DNA from: Candidatus Nomurabacteria bacterium
GTDB lineage: Bacteria > Patescibacteriota > Minisyncoccia > Phycocordibacterales > SBAW01
DNA length: 21,708 nucleotides
Reading direction: 5' to 3'
Assembly (NCBI GenBank): GCA_943349675.1
Contig: CALQZN010000006.1
Span: 1 to 21,708, forward strand
Shown: positions 1 through 7,669 of the stretch, piece by piece
Layout of the letters: each line of letters begins with the position of its first letter
Position numbering within the stretch: the first letter of the stretch is position 1
Position numbers and translations under genes: made by a program
The notes under the pieces: generated by a model
Told to the model about the DNA's origin: nothing
Seen by the model: the letters and a program-made list of their open reading frames with translations, nothing else
Database searches by the model: none

Positions 1-370
1 AAAACGAGCAGAACCTTCTGCCGAGCAAAAATATAAGCGCTGCAGAACACGCCGCGAATATAATTTGCAACACGGGCACCCAAGCAATATCGTGACTTAC
101 AAAAAGTACGCCACTCATAACAAGCGGGTATACCGGGGTGCGAAATGTCTCGGCAGGAGCCAGTGGGTCAACTGCAAAACGCTGAGTGGAAAGCAGTGTC
201 TGAGCCAATACAAAATAATGGTAACTATCTCCGCCCGTTCCAACCACAAAGTCGACAGTACTGACCCCATTATCATGTACTGCACGGAGCGTCGCTATAT
301 ACAGTAACGAATACAAAAACACCGTCGCTACAATAATACAACCAACAACATATGTATGTTTACTGAACAT
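1..370 (-). CDS. GT39/ArnT-like membrane glycosyltransferase, C-terminus cut by window edge
   Basis: An open frame starts with ATG at 370 and runs without a stop through base 1, giving the first 123 residues of a longer protein. The N-terminus has a short basic stretch and a hydrophobic segment at about residues 7-25. A loop with GGDSYHYF (about 47-54) follows, then RTPVYPL before a second hydrophobic stretch. An acidic residue in the first outer loop followed by an R-x-P-x-YP motif before the next helix is the pattern of dolichyl-phosphate-mannose/ArnT-type (GT39, PMT_2) transferases. These integral membrane enzymes move a sugar from a polyprenyl-phosphate donor to an acceptor outside the cytoplasm. 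The ATG is 7 bases after the ABC transporter stop, so it is probably the last visible gene of the operon. A nearby ATG at 374 hits a stop after four codons. The family is inferred from the N-terminus only. Confidence 0.68.
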   Translation of the reverse strand, partial: MFSKHTYVVGCIIVATVFLYSLLYIATLRAVHDNGVSTVDFVVGTGGDSYHYFVLAQTLLSTQRFAVDPLAPAETFRTPVYPLVMSGVLFVSHDIAWVPVLQIIFAACSAALIFLLGRRFCSF

Positions 371-377
371 GCATAAC

Positions 378-2153
378 TTAAGAACGCACCTGGTACTGCC
401 GGGCAAAATAAGAGTTAGGTTGTGCAAGAAGCTCTTTTGGTGACCCTGTTTCCACAACTTTTCCTTGGTCAAGTACCACCAAAAGGTCGGCATTTTCAAC
501 AGTAGTTAAGCGGTGTGCAATAACTAACACCGTCACACTCCCACGCAACCCTTGTATTGCTTCTTGTATAACATCTTCAGAGCCACTGTCCAAAGCACTT
601 GTTGCTTCATCTAAAATAAGTAGCTCTGGCGCTGTGGCTAGCGCACGCGCAAGCGCAATGCGCTGACGCTGCCCACCCGAGAGCAGCACGCCGCGGTCTC
701 CCACTACTGTCGCAAACTGCTCAGGAAGTGACTCTATGAACTCATAGCAGTTTGCTTTTTTTGCAGCTGCAATAACAGCCTCTTGTGTAAGCTCAGGACG
801 ATAAAATCGTATATTTTCTTCAATACTTGCATTTAAAAGGAAGATATCTTGAGATACATACCCTGTGTGTTGCCGCCACGACTCTAGCGACACGTCTGAG
901 ATAGGTTTTCCGTCAATTAAAACCCTACCTCTAGTTGGCTCAAACAACCGCAAAAGGATATCAGCAACTGATGTTTTGCCCGCACCAGATGGCCCAATAA
1001 GCCCAACTGTCTTACCACGAGGAATAGCAAAATGTACGTCAGACAACACCTCTCTTTCTTCTGTATAAGAAAAAGATACATGATCGAAAGTGAGCTCTTT
1101 TGTAAATTTGAACGCCCCAGTACCGTTTGTAGAGACTTCTTTATGCTCTGCAAACAGTGTTTTAAATTTTTCGACATTCTCTGCATACGGCACCAGCTCG
1201 CTGACGATATGCAGCGCACTTTGCCCTGACTCCAGATATGTAAAAATCTTTTGTATTAAATATAGTGTCGCCGCAAAAGACACAATACTAAAATCTGGCG
1301 ACTGGTACGTAATAGCAAAAAGGATAATTACAAACACAAGACTAAATGGCTGGAAGAGGCTCCCACTAATAGAGCGGATGAGCGCCATGCGTATGGTCAA
1401 CTCACGCAGTCTCTGCACCAACCTACTACCCATTTGGAGTGCCCGCTCTTCCATGCCGGCCGCTTTAACGGTTTTCATGCCAAGTAAGTGCTCATGGAGG
1501 AACTGCGTATAGTTTTTTTCGGTAGCAAGATATTCACGTATTGCCACCTGTGTCCGCTTGAGCAGTGGCCGCACAACAAAAAGCAGTACCATGCCTCCCA
1601 CCACCGTACACAGCGTCATTAGTGGTGATATGTTCATTGCTATAAGCAAATACATACAAAAACCACTAAATGACTGCACGGCCTGCGCCGACACCTCTAA
1701 CAGACTCGCCGTTTGTTGTATATCTCGCACAAGTGTTGCCTGCAGGGTGCCTATTTTTTGTCTTAGTAAAAATGGCCACGAAGCACGCAGCGCACGAGTG
1801 AGCATTTCGGTACTCTCTATGCCCATAAAGTCGGCACTGACGCGGCCACGGATATAGCCAAAGAGTGCCACTACAAGTGCGCGCAAAAGGAAGAGGCCTA
1901 AAATAAATCCCAAAAGGTATCTAAAGGTAAACGGGATATAAAAAAAACCAAAAACACTTTCTATAGTTTTAGAAATAAAGTCCGTGGGCCCACTGTGCAC
2001 CCCCGTAAAAAAGGACACCAATGGAATTGCTGCGTTTATACCAATACCCTCAAGCACCGCACCAAGCATGCCAAACACAACGAGCAGCAAAAACTGCCAA
2101 CGATGCCTCTTAAACGTGCGGAATAACACGCGTACTTGCATTGAGAAAGTCAT
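378..2153 (-). CDS. ABC exporter, fused permease-ATPase (MsbA/PglK-like flippase)
   Basis: A 591-residue half-transporter with an N-terminal membrane domain (about 1-320, with hydrophobic segments near 20-40, 75-100, 160-195 and 265-300) and a C-terminal ATPase. ATPase motifs are complete: Walker A GPSGAGKT (387-394), Q-loop Gln435, signature LSGGQ (491-495), Walker B LLILDE (511-516) and H-loop His547. It would work as a homodimer in the cytoplasmic membrane. Length and layout match lipid A/oligosaccharide flippases such as MsbA and PglK (564-590 residues). Its start overlaps the dehydratase stop in an ATGA, so it is translationally coupled to the sugar genes, and a GT39-like gene follows. 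That context favours export of a lipid-linked glycan built by this locus. Peptide or drug export cannot be excluded from sequence alone. Confidence 0.9.
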   Translation of the reverse strand: MTFSMQVRVLFRTFKRHRWQFLLLVVFGMLGAVLEGIGINAAIPLVSFFTGVHSGPTDFISKTIESVFGFFYIPFTFRYLLGFILGLFLLRALVVALFGYIRGRVSADFMGIESTEMLTRALRASWPFLLRQKIGTLQATLVRDIQQTASLLEVSAQAVQSFSGFCMYLLIAMNISPLMTLCTVVGGMVLLFVVRPLLKRTQVAIREYLATEKNYTQFLHEHLLGMKTVKAAGMEERALQMGSRLVQRLRELTIRMALIRSISGSLFQPFSLVFVIILFAITYQSPDFSIVSFAATLYLIQKIFTYLESGQSALHIVSELVPYAENVEKFKTLFAEHKEVSTNGTGAFKFTKELTFDHVSFSYTEEREVLSDVHFAIPRGKTVGLIGPSGAGKTSVADILLRLFEPTRGRVLIDGKPISDVSLESWRQHTGYVSQDIFLLNASIEENIRFYRPELTQEAVIAAAKKANCYEFIESLPEQFATVVGDRGVLLSGGQRQRIALARALATAPELLILDEATSALDSGSEDVIQEAIQGLRGSVTVLVIAHRLTTVENADLLVVLDQGKVVETGSPKELLAQPNSYFARQYQVRS

Positions 2154-3103
2154 GAACGTGATACGTATGTGTTACCCATTGCAGGCTGTGCGCCAGGATA
2201 TTCTCTGGGACCGAGGTCAGCGTGTGGCAAAATGATAAGTATATTTTCCATCTCGAGCGTATGCGTCATTTCTTCTGCAGTAAGTAGCCCTTCGTGTAAC
2301 TTCTCTCCAGGCCGGAGCCCAATGAACGATAACTCTACATTTTTGCCGCTAGCATGTGTACGGATAGTCTCTTCAGCAAACTCGACAATTGAATGCTCTT
2401 TCATTTTTAGTACAAAAATTTCTCCACCTTGCATCAATGACATCGAGTCAAAAATGAGCTTCACCGCTTCAGGAATTTCCATAAAAAATCGGTGTGCCCG
2501 GCGGTCTGTCACAGTCACGGGCCCACCCATGGCTATTTGTTTGCGCCACAAATGCACCACCGACCCGCGCGAGTTAAGGACGTTACCAAATCGCACAGAG
2601 GAAAACCGGGTGCGACCAGAACCGGTGATAAGATTGGCCGCAATAATAAGCCGCTCCATCATCAATTTAGACGCCCCAAGCACAGACTCAGGGTTTACTG
2701 CTTTATCGGTCGACACTGCAATTACCTTTTCGAGGTTATGTTTGATACTTACATCAATAACATTTTGCGTGCCCATTACATTGGTTTTTACTGCCTCAAA
2801 CGGGTTGTACTCGCAGACAGGCACATGCTTGAGGGCTGCCGCGTGGAAGCATACATCGACTCCACGAAACGCAAAATCGAGCCTGTCTTTGTCGCGCACA
2901 TCACCAATAAGGTACCGTAGACGCGCATCATCGCCGAGCTCTTGGCCAAGTTCGTACTGTTTATGCTCGTCTCGGCTATACACACGTATTTGCGCAACCT
3001 CTGTGGCAAGTAGTTGCCTAACAATTTCCGAACCAATAGACCCGGTACCGCCGGTCACCAGCGCCACCTTACCCGAGAGGTTGTTATACAAATTAGTGGG
3101 CAT
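2150..3103 (-). CDS. legB: NDP-sugar 4,6-dehydratase (LegB/CapD-like, extended SDR)
   Basis: Predicted first enzyme of the nonulosonate pathway: NAD(P)-dependent 4,6-dehydration of an NDP-N-acetylhexosamine, probably UDP-GlcNAc, to the 4-keto-6-deoxy sugar. The 317-residue protein has the cofactor motif TGGTGSIG (17-24), STDKAVNP (131-138), GASK (143-146) and the family signature RPGEKLHE near the C-terminus. At the YxxxK position there is Leu142, not Tyr, with Lys146 kept. A hydrophobic residue here resembles the CapD/LegB group (usually Met) more than PseB (Tyr). The frame is open up to 3193, but that would overlap the aminotransferase by about 100 bases. ATG at 3103 gives an 11-base overlap and places the Rossmann motif normally. 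The stop overlaps the ABC start (ATGA). The 4,6-dehydratase family is firm; the exact substrate is inferred from neighbours. Confidence 0.87.
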   Translation of the reverse strand: MPTNLYNNLSGKVALVTGGTGSIGSEIVRQLLATEVAQIRVYSRDEHKQYELGQELGDDARLRYLIGDVRDKDRLDFAFRGVDVCFHAAALKHVPVCEYNPFEAVKTNVMGTQNVIDVSIKHNLEKVIAVSTDKAVNPESVLGASKLMMERLIIAANLITGSGRTRFSSVRFGNVLNSRGSVVHLWRKQIAMGGPVTVTDRRAHRFFMEIPEAVKLIFDSMSLMQGGEIFVLKMKEHSIVEFAEETIRTHASGKNVELSFIGLRPGEKLHEGLLTAEEMTHTLEMENILIILPHADLGPREYPGAQPAMGNTYVSRS

Positions 3104-4244
3104 GCTGGTTTTGGGTAAACTCTTTAAATGCATGGAGCACTCTGTCCATGTCTTCTTTGGAAATGTGTGAGTATAGCGGCAAGGATAGCACATTCTCTGC
3201 TACCGTGTCAGTTACCACAAGCGAGCCTTTTTTAACTGCAACTTCCGCGTACGCTGTTTGTTTGTGGAGTGGTGGGTAAAAATATTTACGCGCTGAAATG
3301 CCTTGGGTGGCCAAAAAATCAAAAAGCATGTCCCGAGTATATCCCAAAACGTGCGGGTCAATGTATATAGAAAATATGTAGTGCGTTGTGGTTGTATGTG
3401 GTGGGATTATTTGGAAACGCAGATTGGGCTCTATCTTTTTTAGCCCCGCACGTAAATATCTGGCTTTTGTCTGTCGGTTTTTAAGATTTGTGGGAAGTTT
3501 TGCAAGCGACCGCAAGCCAACTGCAGCATGAAACTCCGACATTCTCGCGCTCAGGCCCACAAACAACGTGTTGTTTGTGCCATCGTCGCCATAGTTGCGG
3601 CCCAAGCGTACATACTGCGCAAGAGTGTCGTTATTGGTCGCAACCAACCCACCCTCTACTGCCGTAAGCACTTTAATGGGGCTCAGGCTAAATACTTCTG
3701 CATCACCAAAGTTACCCACCCGTACGCCACTCTGGGTAGAGCCAAATGCGTGCGCCGCATCAAAAATTAATTTGAGTTTGTATTTGCGCGCAAGTGCTTG
3801 GAGTTTTTTAACATCGCATACCACCCCAAACACATGCGTGGCAAGTATGGCGCTAGTTTTTTTGGTGATATGTTTTTCGACCGACGTAGGGTCTAGGGTA
3901 TATGTCCCAGGCTCCACATCAGCAAAAACAGGTGTGAGGTTGTTCCACACCAGCGGGTGTGCCGTTGCAGCAAAGGTAAAGCTTGGGACAATCACCTCGC
4001 CCTCGAGCCCCAAACCTTTAAGCACGAGCATAAGTCCCGAGGTGCACGAGGACACTGCAACACAGTGTTTGACCCCCAAGTACTTTGCGACCCGTTTTTC
4101 AAAATCTGCGACATGGGCGTGCGTGGTAAGCATGCCGCTTTGGATAGGCTTTTCAAAAAGTGGCGCGTACATGCCGTACGGCTCCAGCGTGGGCCGGGTG
4201 ACAGGGATGGTAGGGTGTGCGCCCTTGGCACGAGTTTTTTTCAT
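3093..4244 (-). CDS. legC: DegT/DnrJ/EryC1 PLP-dependent sugar aminotransferase (LegC-like)
   Basis: Predicted to transfer an amino group, usually from glutamate, to C4 of the 4-keto-6-deoxy sugar made by the adjoining dehydratase. The 383-residue fold-type I protein has the cofactor-binding FDAAHAFGS (161-169, with Asp162 and His165) and a SPIKVLTAVEGG segment in which Lys191 is the expected PLP Schiff-base lysine. An early SSCTSGL (65-71) would bind the cofactor phosphate. Length matches the family (about 370-390). The downstream dehydratase overlaps its 3' end by 11 bases, so the two are coupled. Upstream is a 62-base gap to the acetyltransferase, the longest internal gap in this operon, with no clear terminator or promoter. 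The aminotransferase class is firm; position and stereochemistry of amination are inferred from context. Confidence 0.88.
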   Translation of the reverse strand: MKKTRAKGAHPTIPVTRPTLEPYGMYAPLFEKPIQSGMLTTHAHVADFEKRVAKYLGVKHCVAVSSCTSGLMLVLKGLGLEGEVIVPSFTFAATAHPLVWNNLTPVFADVEPGTYTLDPTSVEKHITKKTSAILATHVFGVVCDVKKLQALARKYKLKLIFDAAHAFGSTQSGVRVGNFGDAEVFSLSPIKVLTAVEGGLVATNNDTLAQYVRLGRNYGDDGTNNTLFVGLSARMSEFHAAVGLRSLAKLPTNLKNRQTKARYLRAGLKKIEPNLRFQIIPPHTTTTHYIFSIYIDPHVLGYTRDMLFDFLATQGISARKYFYPPLHKQTAYAEVAVKKGSLVVTDTVAENVLSLPLYSHISKEDMDRVLHAFKEFTQNQHAH

Positions 4245-4306
4245 AGAAGCTGCAGCCTCATACTAGTAAACTACTGCCACGGCGTCTAGGTTTCTTAAGA
4301 GTTTTG

Positions 4307-4702
4307 TCACTTATGCTCTATCACCTTTGCAGGCACCCCGTAGGCCAAGGCGCCAGCGGGTATATTGGTTTTTACAAAACTGTGTGCACCAATTATTGCC
4401 CCTTCCCCAATAGTGACGCCAGGCATAATGGTGCTGTGTGTGCCTATCATGGCACGTGCGCCAATGGTCACCTTACCAGCCACATTGTCTTCAGTATTGA
4501 GACTATAAATTGAACAATGTGAACCAATTTGTACTTCGTCACCAATTTCTACCCCGTGGTGCGCAAATATAGCAGTAAAGCAACCAATATCTGTTTTGCG
4601 ACCAAGAATAAAATTCTCTGGACGAAACACCACCCACAACCATTTGGTCATTTTGCCATGCTCAATCTCTGGCGGTGTCCATTCGTCAAATCTGTCTGCC
4701 AT
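4307..4702 (-). CDS. Left-handed beta-helix (hexapeptide) acyltransferase
   Basis: A 131-residue protein made almost wholly of hexapeptide repeats, for example VEIGDEVQIG (51-60), KVTIGARAMIG (77-87) and VTIGEGAIIGAHS (96-108). It ends in the common YGVPAKVI cap (121-128). Such proteins are trimeric acetyl-CoA-dependent sugar acetyltransferases in the cytoplasm. Between the aminotransferase and the hydrolysing epimerase genes, the expected job is N-acetylation of the new 4-amino group (LegH/PglD step) before release of the free 2,4-diacetamido sugar. It lacks the separate N-terminal nucleotide-sugar-binding domain of PglD and looks like the compact WbbJ/WbpD type. O-acetylation of a finished sugar is an alternative. 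Its start lies 15 bases past the epimerase stop. Confidence 0.83.
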   Translation of the reverse strand: MADRFDEWTPPEIEHGKMTKWLWVVFRPENFILGRKTDIGCFTAIFAHHGVEIGDEVQIGSHCSIYSLNTEDNVAGKVTIGARAMIGTHSTIMPGVTIGEGAIIGAHSFVKTNIPAGALAYGVPAKVIEHK

Positions 4703-4717
4703 ATTATTTTTGTATCA

Positions 4718-5857
4718 TTAGTAACTAATTTGTTTGGTTAAAAGTTTGGAGTCAATTACAAGATCTTCAAGAATTTTTGCAACCCGCGAACCTGTTTTAC
4801 CGTCACCCCAAGGGCTCTGTACTTTTTGTAGCACAGCTTTGTACCCCTCGTCATGCAGCGATTTTTCAACCGCTGCTGTGATTTCCTCTACACTATACCC
4901 TGCGTCCAACACATTACCTCCTCTTTGGCGGCCATTCTGGCGCGTGCCCACGTTTACCACTGGCGTTTTAAACGACGCAGACTCTATAAGCGCGCCACTA
5001 GAGTTCCCCACCCACACTGCAGCCTCCCGCTCGAGCGCCAGAAATGTTGTATGCGGCACACTTGGCACAATGCGCAGGAGTGGGTTTGTTTTTTCTTTTT
5101 CAATCACTTCTATCATTGCGCGCCCACCCATATCTGCATGTGGGTATACCACTACAGCAGGCATCCCTATTTTTTTTACTGCAGCAAGAGTCTGCTCCAT
5201 CTGCTCGCCTGCATGCTCTGCTTCCACACTTACGGGGTGCTGCGTAACCAACATAAAAGGATGCGTAGGATCGAGGTCGAACTCCCTACACACATCTTCT
5301 CGTGTTGGCAGAGGTGTGCCCAGTATCACGTCGAGCGCCGGCGCACCAACTGTATGTACTCGCCACGCATCTTCGCCCATTTTTATAATCCTCTCTGCAG
5401 ACTCCTCTGTTGCAGGAAAGTGCACGTGCGAGAGTTTGGTTATGGCGTGGCGCGCAAGCTCGTCTACTGTCGAGGTTTTCTCTCCGCCGTGCACCTGCCC
5501 TGTTGGTACCCCCAGGTACAAGCACGCCAGCGCAGTACACAGCATTTCTGGCCTATCACCCAAAGTCAACACAAAGTCAGGAGTACTCGCAGAAAAAGCA
5601 TCTACCACTTTGCTTAAAAACTCTCCCGTAAATTTAGCCATACCTTCTCTTGTCTCTGTTTCAAACACCGCGTCAATTTTTTTTACTTGCGGAAATTCCT
5701 TCAACACTTCCTCAACAGTTAAGCCAAATTCGGGCATCAAATGGATGCCCGTTACATACACCTCAAGCTTGAGCTTTGGGCTTTGCTCAATTGCACGAAG
5801 TATGGGGAGCATCAACCCAAAGTCAGCCCGTGTGCCGCTTACGTATGCAACCTTCAT
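4718..5857 (-). CDS. legG: Hydrolysing UDP-N-acetylhexosamine 2-epimerase (NeuC/LegG family)
   Basis: Predicted to remove UDP from the 2,4-diacetamido-2,4,6-trideoxy sugar and invert C2, giving the free manno sugar used by the synthase next door. The 379-residue GT-B-like protein opens with the diagnostic SGTRADFG (7-14), continues with TGIHLMPEFG (36-45), and has VHGGE in the middle and VGNSSGALIESASF in the C-terminal half. Length is typical of NeuC/LegG. Its start overlaps the synthase stop as ATGA, so it is coupled. NeuC itself makes ManNAc for sialic acid. The dehydratase, aminotransferase and acetyltransferase next to it argue for the legionaminic-type substrate instead. A hydrolysing epimerase rather than a PseG-type hydrolase also argues against pseudaminic acid. 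Confidence 0.92.
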   Translation of the reverse strand: MKVAYVSGTRADFGLMLPILRAIEQSPKLKLEVYVTGIHLMPEFGLTVEEVLKEFPQVKKIDAVFETETREGMAKFTGEFLSKVVDAFSASTPDFVLTLGDRPEMLCTALACLYLGVPTGQVHGGEKTSTVDELARHAITKLSHVHFPATEESAERIIKMGEDAWRVHTVGAPALDVILGTPLPTREDVCREFDLDPTHPFMLVTQHPVSVEAEHAGEQMEQTLAAVKKIGMPAVVVYPHADMGGRAMIEVIEKEKTNPLLRIVPSVPHTTFLALEREAAVWVGNSSGALIESASFKTPVVNVGTRQNGRQRGGNVLDAGYSVEEITAAVEKSLHDEGYKAVLQKVQSPWGDGKTGSRVAKILEDLVIDSKLLTKQISY

Positions 5858-6915
5858 TTTTGTGTGTAATCTTTTTTTGTAATGTACGCTTCGTCTTGTA
5901 TGTTGCGCGTAGCTTTTTTGCCCAAGATCTCACTGTAGTATTTTGGCGACAAACCTTTACCGGGGCGCTTTATTGCAAGATTGTCTTTGGTAAACGTCTC
6001 TCCTTTTGCGATAGAGCCTCGTGCCACAACGCTCTTGGTCACTAGTGGGATATATTGCTGCGCACTTTTTGCAAGTACTTTTTTAGACGAGCCAAGCGTC
6101 CGCTCTGCGTCGCGGATATCTTGTACATATCGTTTAAAATCTTCGGGATTTGCGGAAGCTTTGTGGTCGGGGCCCGGCAAGGTGTTGTCCAGCGTTATAT
6201 GTTTTTCGAGCATACACGCCCCAAGCGCCACTGCGGCCACTGATGCAACCGACCCCACAGTATGGTCAGAGTACCCCACTAATACTTTAAATTTTTGACG
6301 CATAGGTACCATGGCGCGCAGGTGCGCATCATCAAGCGTAGATGGATAGTCAGTGGTGCACTGAAAGAGAATTATTTTGTTGTTGCCCGCTTTGCGTATG
6401 CAGCCAACAGCTTCTTCAAGGTCTTTCATGGTGGCTATGCCGCTTGATATAATCATCGGTTTTTTAAACTTTGCAGTGTACGCCAATGTAGGGAAGTTGT
6501 TGATGTCTGCTGAGCCAAATTTAAATGCCGGCACCCCAATTTTTTGCAGCATATCCACACTGCCAAACCCACTGTGCGGTGTAGAGATAAAAATAATGCC
6601 ACGTTTTTTTGCATACACAGCAAGCTCGGCAAAATCTTTTGCCGAAAGCTCAAGACGCTTCAGCATCTCCAACTGTGATTCACTCTTACCTGTGTTGCGC
6701 TTTTGATACGCTGCCATGGCCCCGCCCCGAGTCACTAACTCCTCTGCTATAAACGTTTGAAATTTGACGGCATCAGCTCCGGCATTTTTTGCTACATCAA
6801 TGAGCTTACGAGCGAGCGCGAGGCTTCCATTATGGTTAACACCAACCTCGGCAATAATAAAAACAGGCTGTCCGTCCCCCACTTTTTTCTTTCCTATCTG
6901 CAGATGCGCGAGCAT
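5854..6915 (-). CDS. legI: Nonulosonic acid synthase (NeuB/LegI family)
   Basis: Predicted to condense phosphoenolpyruvate with the six-carbon amino sugar to form a nine-carbon nonulosonate (legionaminate, or sialate if the substrate is ManNAc). The 353-residue protein has a TIM-barrel NeuB domain with AEVGVNHNGS (22-31), KFQTF (51-55), a central CTTDYPS and the VGYSDHTVG / LEKHITLD segment. A C-terminal SAF (antifreeze-like) domain spans about 297-353 and closes the active site of the partner subunit in the family dimer. ATG at 6915 is preceded by AAAGGG, one of the few possible ribosome sites in the window, and by a promoter-like -35/-10 pair. The 40-base gap before it is larger than most. 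Family assignment is very strong; the exact nonulosonate is inferred. Confidence 0.94.
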   Translation of the reverse strand: MLAHLQIGKKKVGDGQPVFIIAEVGVNHNGSLALARKLIDVAKNAGADAVKFQTFIAEELVTRGGAMAAYQKRNTGKSESQLEMLKRLELSAKDFAELAVYAKKRGIIFISTPHSGFGSVDMLQKIGVPAFKFGSADINNFPTLAYTAKFKKPMIISSGIATMKDLEEAVGCIRKAGNNKIILFQCTTDYPSTLDDAHLRAMVPMRQKFKVLVGYSDHTVGSVASVAAVALGACMLEKHITLDNTLPGPDHKASANPEDFKRYVQDIRDAERTLGSSKKVLAKSAQQYIPLVTKSVVARGSIAKGETFTKDNLAIKRPGKGLSPKYYSEILGKKATRNIQDEAYITKKDYTQK

Positions 6916-6926
6916 ATATTCCCTTT

Positions 6927-6955
6927 ATTATACTACAATTTGTATAAAAAATCAA
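6927..6955 (-). promoter_or_regulatory. Putative sigma-70-type promoter before the nonulosonate synthase
   Basis: On the minus strand, TTGATT (6950-6955) and TATAAT (6927-6932) are separated by exactly 17 bases, all inside the 40-base gap between the cytidylyltransferase stop and the synthase ATG at 6915. The -10 matches consensus fully and the -35 matches in four of six positions. Transcription would start near 6920, leaving a leader of only about five bases and excluding the AAAGGG at 6921-6926 from the RNA. Either this is an internal near-leaderless promoter, or an AT-rich spacer that looks like one. Mapped 5' ends would decide. Confidence 0.4.
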
Positions 6956-7660
6956 CTACTTTTCTCCTTGGGCGCTTAGCAACTGTTCTGCCAAGCTAAA
7001 GTCCAGCGCGGTGTCGATATCCACCGAGCGCTCGGGCGGCATTATTGTTGCCGCACAGTTTGTATTATCGAACACCATATTTTTTTCCATAAGCACTTGT
7101 ACGTTGGTGACATACACCGCGCCGTTTAGTCTAAACAGCGGCGGCAAATCTTGCCCTCGCAGTGCAGGAGTGTCGACAAACGGCACAGCCATACTGCCTT
7201 GCAACTGATACATCCACTCCGGTCTTTCAGTAACTTCACACACACTCACACACGAATTTGCGCCAGTTGTAAAAAAAGTTTCTATCGCCCTATCAATATC
7301 GGCACTGAGTACGAACGGTGTTGTGGGTTGCACCAATACGTGCACGTCAGGGGCATAACCCTCACTCTCTTGCATATAACGCACCATATGCTGAAGCACG
7401 TCGACCACAGGGGCTGTATCGGTGGCAAGCTCCGCTGGCCGAAGGTACGGCACTTCTGCACCAGCTTCTTTTGCAATACGGGCGATTTCTTCGTCGTCAG
7501 TTGATACAACCACGCGGTCTACATACTTTGACGCCTTGGCTGCCGCTATGACATATGCAATGAGCGGCTTGTTGCCCAACATTTTTATATTTTTACCCGG
7601 CAAACGTTTTGAGCCTCCTCGCGCGGGGATGGTGAGTAGTATTTTTTTGCCTGTATACAT
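6956..7660 (-). CDS. legF: CMP-nonulosonate cytidylyltransferase (NeuA/LegF family)
   Basis: Predicted to activate the free nonulosonate with CTP to a CMP-sugar, the donor for glycosyltransferases. The 234-residue protein begins with the nucleotide-binding signature IPARGGSKRLPGKN (11-24), followed by VVVSTDDEEIA and the family's YLRPAELATDTAP segment. Length matches a single-domain NeuA/LegF/PseF without an extra C-terminal esterase. ATG at 7660 lies nine bases after the amidotransferase stop, and its own stop is 40 bases before the synthase start. There is no Shine-Dalgarno match before the start, so coupling to the upstream gene is likely. Choice between LegF, NeuA and PseF rests on neighbouring pathway genes. 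Confidence 0.91.
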   Translation of the reverse strand: MYTGKKILLTIPARGGSKRLPGKNIKMLGNKPLIAYVIAAAKASKYVDRVVVSTDDEEIARIAKEAGAEVPYLRPAELATDTAPVVDVLQHMVRYMQESEGYAPDVHVLVQPTTPFVLSADIDRAIETFFTTGANSCVSVCEVTERPEWMYQLQGSMAVPFVDTPALRGQDLPPLFRLNGAVYVTNVQVLMEKNMVFDNTNCAATIMPPERSVDIDTALDFSLAEQLLSAQGEK

Positions 7661-7669
7661 TGTGGGAGG

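Noticed and set aside
2169..3170. A 333-codon plus-strand open frame opposite the dehydratase
   Set aside because: The minus strand holds a complete SDR with all motifs; the plus frame has no recognisable domain.
4245..4306. Terminator or promoter in the 62-base gap between acetyltransferase and aminotransferase genes
   Set aside because: Only short palindromes (such as GCTGCAGC) were found, with no T-run and no convincing -35/-10 pair.
4734..5882. A 382-codon plus-strand open frame opposite the hydrolysing epimerase
   Set aside because: It mirrors almost the full length of a clear NeuC/LegG gene, shows no family motif and is rich in Ser, Thr and Cys as expected of an antisense shadow.
5854..7660. 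Pseudaminic acid pathway instead of legionaminic
   Set aside because: There is no PseG/PseH-type pair; the hydrolysing NeuC-type epimerase and non-Tyr dehydratase fit the legionaminic route better. Not fully excluded.
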